Notes under the pieces: model-generated
The model's input: the letters and a program-made list of their open reading frames with translations, nothing else
What the model was told of the DNA's origin: nothing
Database searches by the model: none
Assembly (NCBI GenBank): GCA_024710875.1
Contig: JANJTX010000120.1
Coordinates: forward strand, 1-36,011
Direction: 5' to 3'
Source: Anaerolineales bacterium
GTDB lineage: Bacteria > Chloroflexota > Anaerolineae > Anaerolineales > UBA11579
DNA: 36,011 nt
Shown: positions 32,683 through 36,011 of the stretch, piece after piece
Layout of the letters: each line of letters opens with the position of its first letter
How positions within the stretch are numbered: the stretch's first letter is position 1
Made by a program: the position numbers and the translations under genes

Positions 32683-33165
32683 TTAGTTCTTCGGCAGGAT
32701 GCTGGTGAGAGCGCTGGTTACGTTCTTGAGTTCGCCGGCATGCACCTTGAGCCTGCTGACATCGCCGGTCTGCAGGCCGCCGTGCACATCGGTAATGGTG
32801 CGGGAGGTCTTAGCGGCGTTATCGATGATGTTCTGGGTGTATTTTTCCATCTCAGTCAGCAGGGTCATCACATTCTTGGGGATAACCGGGATGTTCTTCA
32901 AAATCGGGAGCAACACATCCAGAATTTGATTGGCCTTGGTGGCGTATTTTACGGTGAGCGAATGCAGGGTGCTCATCGAACCGGTCAGCTCAAGGGCGAC
33001 TTCCTGAATGGCATCTATCATGTCCTTGTGGTCCTGAATCATGCGCCCGATGTCATTCAGGCTATCGGTCAGTTTGTCCGAAAACTTAACATAACTGCCG
33101 GGTTTGCCGGCCGGCCGGGCAGCCGGTTTGGCGGTGGGTTTTACGCTGGCTTTGGGGTTGCGCAT
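32683..33165 (-). CDS. Small helical protein of unknown function
   Basis: I do not recognise this 160-residue protein. The first 22 residues are Lys/Pro/Ala-rich and basic. The rest is predicted to be almost fully alpha-helical with heptad-like hydrophobic positions, for example IGRMIQDHKDMIDAIQEVALELTGSM and QILDVLLPILKNI. This resembles methyl-accepting-type or phasin-like helical bundles, but no specific signature is visible. A GGAGG 6-7 bases before the ATG gives a good start. It lies between two convergent or adjacent monocistronic genes and uses the shared terminator at 32631-32667. A possible TATACT is at 33206-33201 on the minus strand. Confidence 0.75.
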   Translation of the reverse strand: MRNPKASVKPTAKPAARPAGKPGSYVKFSDKLTDSLNDIGRMIQDHKDMIDAIQEVALELTGSMSTLHSLTVKYATKANQILDVLLPILKNIPVIPKNVMTLLTEMEKYTQNIIDNAAKTSRTITDVHGGLQTGDVSRLKVHAGELKNVTSALTSILPKN

Positions 33166-33227
33166 GGGATTTTCCTCCGGGGGTGATTTTGGCTAAGTTA
33201 AGTATACCGCCGCCGGGTTGGGGCGGT

Positions 33228-34403
33228 TCAATCCTTGTAAGGGTCGTACTCGTCTTCGCCGGCCATCGCTACGCCAATGGGGGTGAGGGTGTGGAGAATG
33301 CGGATGGAACCGGCGTGGTGGGCCAGCACTTCGGGGAGGCGTTTATAGGCGTGGGGGCTTTCATCTGTACCGGCGCCGCGCAGGGTTACGCCGGCGCGCT
33401 GCACCCAGGCGTGCATCATTTCCGGGGTTACCAGGCCGGGCTTGATGACCGCACCGGTCTTGCGGTTAATTTTGCCGCGGGCGGCTGTGCGGCTCATCAC
33501 CCGCCCGGCACCATGGACGGTGGAGTGCAGAGCGGTCTGGGCTTCTTCAGATTCTATGCCTTCCAGTATTACCGAGATATCGCCCATACTGCCGCCAACA
33601 AAGCCGCGCTGGCCGGGGAATGCCGGGGTGGCGCCTTTGCGCACCACCCACCAGGTCTGGCCGAAGTGCTCTTCCTGCCAGGCGAAGTTGTGATGGTTGT
33701 GCACTTCCTCCAGAATGTGCGCGCCCAGCAAACGGGCGACCTCGGCGCACACCCAATCACGGCCAGCATAAGCATAGCGCCCAGCCAGGTGCATGGCGGC
33801 CAGGTAGTCGTCGCCCAGCGAGGTGCCAAGCGGCAGCACCAGCGGCTCGACATCCATACCGTCACGGGCGCCGCCGGCCCGCAGGAAGTAGGTGGCAGTC
33901 TTATGGCCAAGGCCACGCGAGCCAAAGTGCACACCCACCCACACGCGCTCCTGTTCATCCACAAAGATGTCCACATAATGGTTGCCAGAACCGACAGTAC
34001 CCAATTGCTGGCGGGCGGTGTTCTTTAGCCCCGCCAGGGGCTTGAGCGTCCAGGCTTCGTCATTAAAGAGGGGGTGGTCAACCCGGGCATCATTTTGGCG
34101 GCCGATGCCAAAGGCGATATGCTCCCAGATAAGATCCATGATACGGGAGATATCGGCCCGAACTTCAGCGGCAGGGATATCCAGCCGCACGGCCTTGTTG
34201 CCACAGGCGATGTCATAGCCCACGCCAGAGGGGCTGATGGCGTTCTGGTAGGCCACCACCCCGCCGATGGGCACGGCATAACCTTTGTGATGGTCGGCCA
34301 TGAGGGCGGCGTAGGCCGCGCCGCGGGCGCACAGCCGAATCTGGGCCAGCGAAGCCGGGTCGATTGGGTCGCCCCAAACGGGGATGTTCTCCAGCAGTTG
34401 CAT
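33228..34403 (-). CDS. rtcB: RtcB-family RNA-splicing ligase
   Basis: A 391-residue RtcB. Manganese and guanylate-binding residues are recognisable: Cys67 in DIACGN, GSGNHYV (His142), HFGSRGLGH (His159 and His166), the HNHHN cluster (235-239), GGSMGD, and the putative guanylylated His297 in VHGAGRVMSR. RtcB joins RNA 2',3'-cyclic phosphate or 3'-phosphate ends to 5'-OH ends, in tRNA splicing and RNA repair. I chose ATG 34403 because homology begins there and a TATACT lies 6 bases upstream; there is no Shine-Dalgarno site. No archease gene is visible. The upstream gap on the same strand carries two structured RNA-like repeats and tRNA-like fragments. Confidence 0.93.
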   Translation of the reverse strand: MQLLENIPVWGDPIDPASLAQIRLCARGAAYAALMADHHKGYAVPIGGVVAYQNAISPSGVGYDIACGNKAVRLDIPAAEVRADISRIMDLIWEHIAFGIGRQNDARVDHPLFNDEAWTLKPLAGLKNTARQQLGTVGSGNHYVDIFVDEQERVWVGVHFGSRGLGHKTATYFLRAGGARDGMDVEPLVLPLGTSLGDDYLAAMHLAGRYAYAGRDWVCAEVARLLGAHILEEVHNHHNFAWQEEHFGQTWWVVRKGATPAFPGQRGFVGGSMGDISVILEGIESEEAQTALHSTVHGAGRVMSRTAARGKINRKTGAVIKPGLVTPEMMHAWVQRAGVTLRGAGTDESPHAYKRLPEVLAHHAGSIRILHTLTPIGVAMAGEDEYDPYKD

Positions 34404-34409
34404 TAAGGC

Positions 34410-34415
34410 AGTATA
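34410..34415 (-). promoter_or_regulatory. -10 box directly before the rtcB ATG
   Basis: TATACT on the minus strand ends 6 bases before the ATG, predicting a leaderless mRNA. It lies downstream of the terminator-like end of the first tandem element. Confidence 0.5.
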
Positions 34416-34442
34416 GCGCAGTTGAGCGGCTGTGTATGAAGA

Positions 34443-34540
34443 CAAAAAACGGACCGCCAGTTCCCCTCCCCGGCGGTCCAATGGGTGCCCCCCTTGCTTA
34501 TGGTTAATGCAGTTTGAGGTGCTTTCTTCGCAAGCAGACT
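34443..34540 (-). ncRNA. Structured RNA-like element 1, ending in a terminator hairpin
   Basis: Read on the minus strand, conserved blocks CTGCTTGCGAA, TGCATTAAC and GGGGGCACCC are followed by a perfect 8-base hairpin (GGACCGCC / GGCGGTCC, 34479-34451) and GTTTTTTG. A second copy lies at 34575-34660. It does not overlap a coding region. It could be a small RNA, a riboswitch-like attenuator for rtcB, or a mobile palindromic element. Confidence 0.5.
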
Positions 34541-34574
34541 TGAATGAATTTCTGGCGCCCGCCGCTGGAAAGAT

Positions 34575-34660
34575 GGAGTGCCAGGCCCCCTACCTGACAC
34601 TCCGGTGGGTGCCCCCACTAGTGTTAATGCAATTCGGGCAGGTTTTTCGCAAGCAGGATA
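34575..34660 (-). ncRNA. Structured RNA-like element 2, tandem copy
   Basis: The same three blocks recur about 120 bases upstream of element 1 on the minus strand. The following hairpin has 11-base arms (GGAGTGTCAGG / CCTGGCACTCC) whose sequence differs from copy 1 except the first three pairs, so pairing is kept while bases changed. Its one non-Watson-Crick pair is U-G on the minus strand but C-A on the plus strand, which favours minus-strand transcription. The U-run after it is weak. Confidence 0.5.
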
Positions 34661-34690
34661 GAGGCGTTTTGAGACAGTGGAGGCAAGGCT

Positions 34691-34724
34691 AAAAGGCAAA
34701 ACTCCGCCAAAGGCGGAGTTTTGC
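34691..34724 (-). terminator. Terminator-like hairpin after tRNA-like fragment A
   Basis: Perfect 13-base arms GCAAAACTCCGCC / GGCGGAGTTTTGC with a 3-base loop. On the minus strand CTTTT follows closely. Nothing is transcribed into it from the plus strand, so it probably ends a minus-strand RNA that includes 34733-34777. Confidence 0.7.
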
Positions 34725-34732
34725 GATGAATA

Positions 34733-34777
34733 CATAGGACTGGAACCTATAACTCGCTGACCAAGCCTCTTCGACCT
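34733..34777 (-). repeat. Decayed tRNA-Lys 3'-half-like repeat, copy A
   Basis: About 37 of 45 bases match the copy at 35853-35897. The T-arm and anticodon region can be recognised, but key bases have changed (T-loop TTCCAGT; G where U33 should be) and the acceptor part is lost. It is not a functional tRNA. Confidence 0.6.
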
Positions 34778-34808
34778 GACTTTTTAACTGTCTTGACCCA
34801 GATAAGGG

Positions 34809-34814
34809 TAGAAT
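34809..34814 (+). promoter_or_regulatory. -10 box of the alpha/beta hydrolase gene
   Basis: TAGAAT ends 9 bases before the GTG start; TTGACC occurs 10 bases upstream of it, which is too close to be a normal -35. A very short leader is predicted. Confidence 0.35.
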
Positions 34815-34823
34815 GATTAAGAC

Positions 34824-35771
34824 GTGAAAACCAATTACACCTGGCGCGGCTGGTTGGAGTGGTTTCTGACCCTACTGGTTGCGGCCAGCCTCACCCTCTA
34901 TTCCATCCTGGCCATCCGGCTGGCTAATCTGCTACTCAGTGTGACGCCTGTATCAGTACCTCAGGGAGACTCATTGGAAGATGCGCTGGCGAACTGGGGC
35001 CTGCCGCCGCCGCAACGCTTTACACTGGTAAGCGACGAGGCGCGCCTGGCGGGCTGGCACTTCCAGAACCCGGCCGGAGGCGAATGTGGGGTGGTGATGC
35101 TGCACGGGCGCGGGGCGACAAAATTTCACATTCTTGAACATGCGCCGTTGTTCTGGTCGCTGGGTTGTGACCTGGTGAGTGTGGACGCCCGACAGCATGG
35201 CGAGAGCCAGGGCGGCTATGGCACCTATGGGGCGCGCGAAGCGGGCGATACCCTGGCCGTTGTGGGCTGGTTGGCAGCGCGGCGCACTTTGAGCCGCGAG
35301 CAAATCGGGCTGTTTGGCGTTTCCTACGGCGCGACCACAGCCCTGATGGCAGCGGCCGAGGCGCCGGAACTGGCCTTTGTGGTGGCAGATTCAGCCTTCT
35401 CGGACTTGCCAACAATTGCCTACGAACGCGGGGCGCAGGCTTTTGGCGCGCCGCTGGCACGGCTGTTCCTGCCTGTTTCCCTGTGGCTGGCAGGACAGAG
35501 GGCGAATTTTGACCCGTGGGCCATCTCAGCCGAAGCGGCGGTGCGCGGCAATGCGCCGCCGGTGCTGCTCATCCATGCCCGTGCCGATGGCGTCACCCAT
35601 GCGGGGCATTCAGAGCGCATTTTTGCGGCCTGTAACCCCGGCCGCTGTGTGCTGCAAATCACCGACTGGGGCGCGCCGCATGCCGCTTCATATACATTCA
35701 ACCCGGCGGCGTACCAAGCGCTGCTGGCAGATTTTCTGGTTGACTACGCGCCGGAGTTTGGCGGGCCATAA
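34824..35771 (+). CDS. Membrane-anchored alpha/beta hydrolase
   Basis: A 315-residue serine hydrolase-like protein. An N-terminal membrane anchor covers about residues 13-38. The oxyanion segment is VVMLHGRGATK (90-100), the nucleophile elbow is GVSYGA with Ser167, the acid is probably Asp255 in HARADGVTH, and the base is His286 in GAPHAAS. This is a complete catalytic triad of the type found in esterases, lipases and acyl-peptide-like hydrolases. The active domain should face outward, given the anchor. The start is GTG 34824; no ribosome-binding site is visible. It stands alone, flanked by the two tRNA-like repeats and a bidirectional terminator. Substrate unknown. Confidence 0.87.
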   Translation: MKTNYTWRGWLEWFLTLLVAASLTLYSILAIRLANLLLSVTPVSVPQGDSLEDALANWGLPPPQRFTLVSDEARLAGWHFQNPAGGECGVVMLHGRGATKFHILEHAPLFWSLGCDLVSVDARQHGESQGGYGTYGAREAGDTLAVVGWLAARRTLSREQIGLFGVSYGATTALMAAAEAPELAFVVADSAFSDLPTIAYERGAQAFGAPLARLFLPVSLWLAGQRANFDPWAISAEAAVRGNAPPVLLIHARADGVTHAGHSERIFAACNPGRCVLQITDWGAPHAASYTFNPAAYQALLADFLVDYAPEFGGP

Positions 35772-35810
35772 CAACGGCCACCGGTACGTGTTGGTGTCTG
35801 AGTACGCTTA

Positions 35811-35843
35811 AAAACAAAAAGACCATTCCGGTCTTTTTGTTTC
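35811..35843. terminator. Bidirectional terminator after the hydrolase gene
   Basis: Arms AAACAAAAAGACC / GGTCTTTTTGTTT with loop ATTCC. On the plus strand it ends the hydrolase transcript; on the minus strand it directly follows the tRNA-like fragment B. Confidence 0.88.
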
Positions 35844-35845
35844 TG

Positions 35846-35889
35846 TGACCCGCATAGGACTCGAACCTATAACCCGCTGATTAAGAGTC
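35846..35889 (-). pseudogene. tRNA-Lys(CTT) 3'-half fragment, copy B
   Basis: On the minus strand the sequence matches tRNA positions about 30-73. The anticodon loop is CTCTTAA with anticodon CTT (35885-35883). It is followed by the 3' anticodon strand TCAGC, a T-arm ATAGG-TTCGAGT-CCTAT, acceptor strand GCGGGTC and discriminator A, with no encoded CCA. The 5' half (acceptor and D-arm) does not follow; pairing stops at position 30. It is therefore not a working tRNA as seen. It may be an integration-site remnant or a tRNA-derived repeat; copy A is its diverged partner. Confidence 0.6.
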
Positions 35890-35902
35890 TTCGGTCTCGT
35901 CT

Positions 35903-35976
35903 TCCAGCCAGTCCAGCTGGTCTGTTTCAGTTGTTTTTAGTCCAGGTTTCTTGTCGGAAACCGTCCAGCCAGTCCA
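35903..35976. repeat. Short direct repeat at the window end
   Basis: TCCAGCCAGTCCA occurs at 35903-35915 and 35964-35976. The 110 bases to the window end show no gene with a start and stop that I can support. Confidence 0.45.
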
Positions 35977-36011
35977 CTCAATCCATTATTTCCAGCGTAT
36001 TTGCAGCAAAA

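Noticed and set aside
35846-35960. Functional tRNA-Lys gene
   Set aside because: No D-arm or 5' acceptor strand follows; anticodon stem pairing fails beyond position 30.
35846-36011. 3' end of a tmRNA gene
   Set aside because: The anticodon arm is tRNA-like with a CTT loop, and no tag-peptide frame ending in ALAA or similar is seen in the visible part.

Overview
The window looks like chromosomal DNA of a GC-rich, filamentous-type Chloroflexota bacterium, most likely Anaerolineae or a close relative. This is inferred from gene content, not from a marker tree. The clues are a single large sigma-70 factor, two membrane pyrophosphatases side by side, a GldA/F/G-like ABC system with a DUF4340 partner, a chain of three M42 aminopeptidases, a secreted-type protein with a long Thr-Pro tail, a T-box in front of serS, and several genes that appear to be leaderless. 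No phage, IS transposase or CRISPR array is visible. Most of the region is ordinary core genome, with accessory or repeat-derived DNA in a few intergenic stretches.

Layout. 1-2.5 kb: end of a GT39-like membrane glycosyltransferase, a REP-like palindrome, then a small P-loop kinase and a DHFR-like reductase (minus strand). 2.5-7.9 kb: rpoD, then a four-gene ABC operon (ATPase, permease, GldG, DUF4340) read leftwards from a clear promoter and a structured leader. 7.9-11.0 kb: a translationally coupled cupin / duplicated alpha-beta barrel / DyP peroxidase operon. 11.1-16.5 kb: two pyrophosphatase genes, each with its own near-consensus promoter and terminator; residues around the potassium site predict one K+-independent (H+) and one K+-dependent (probably Na+) pump. 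16.6-20.4 kb: DUF456, serS under a UCC T-box, and a His-rich CDF exporter divergent from a Fur-family regulator, with overlapping -10 elements and a nearby palindrome. 20.5-26.2 kb: an unknown membrane protein, a DHp-like protein coupled to lysS, greA, a K+/H+ antiporter and a PIG-L deacetylase. 26.4-32.6 kb: Thr-Pro membrane protein, three M42 peptidases, an orphan solute-binding lipoprotein and a LysM-M23 peptidase. 32.7-36 kb: a helical unknown, rtcB, a 420-base RNA-rich gap and an alpha/beta hydrolase.

Regulation is unusually readable. Several promoters have a 17-base spacer between TTGAnn and TAnAnT-like boxes. Five minus- or plus-strand genes without a Shine-Dalgarno sequence carry a -10-like hexamer exactly 6-7 bases before the ATG, which predicts leaderless mRNAs.

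The most interesting region is 34.4-35.9 kb. Upstream of rtcB on the minus strand lie two ~120-base tandem elements with conserved blocks and a covarying hairpin (one followed by a U-run). Further out are two copies of a tRNA-Lys(CTT) 3'-half-like sequence, each followed by a terminator-like hairpin, flanking the hydrolase gene. This may be an uncharacterised structured RNA family, a tRNA-derived repeat, or an attachment-site scar; the sequence alone cannot decide.
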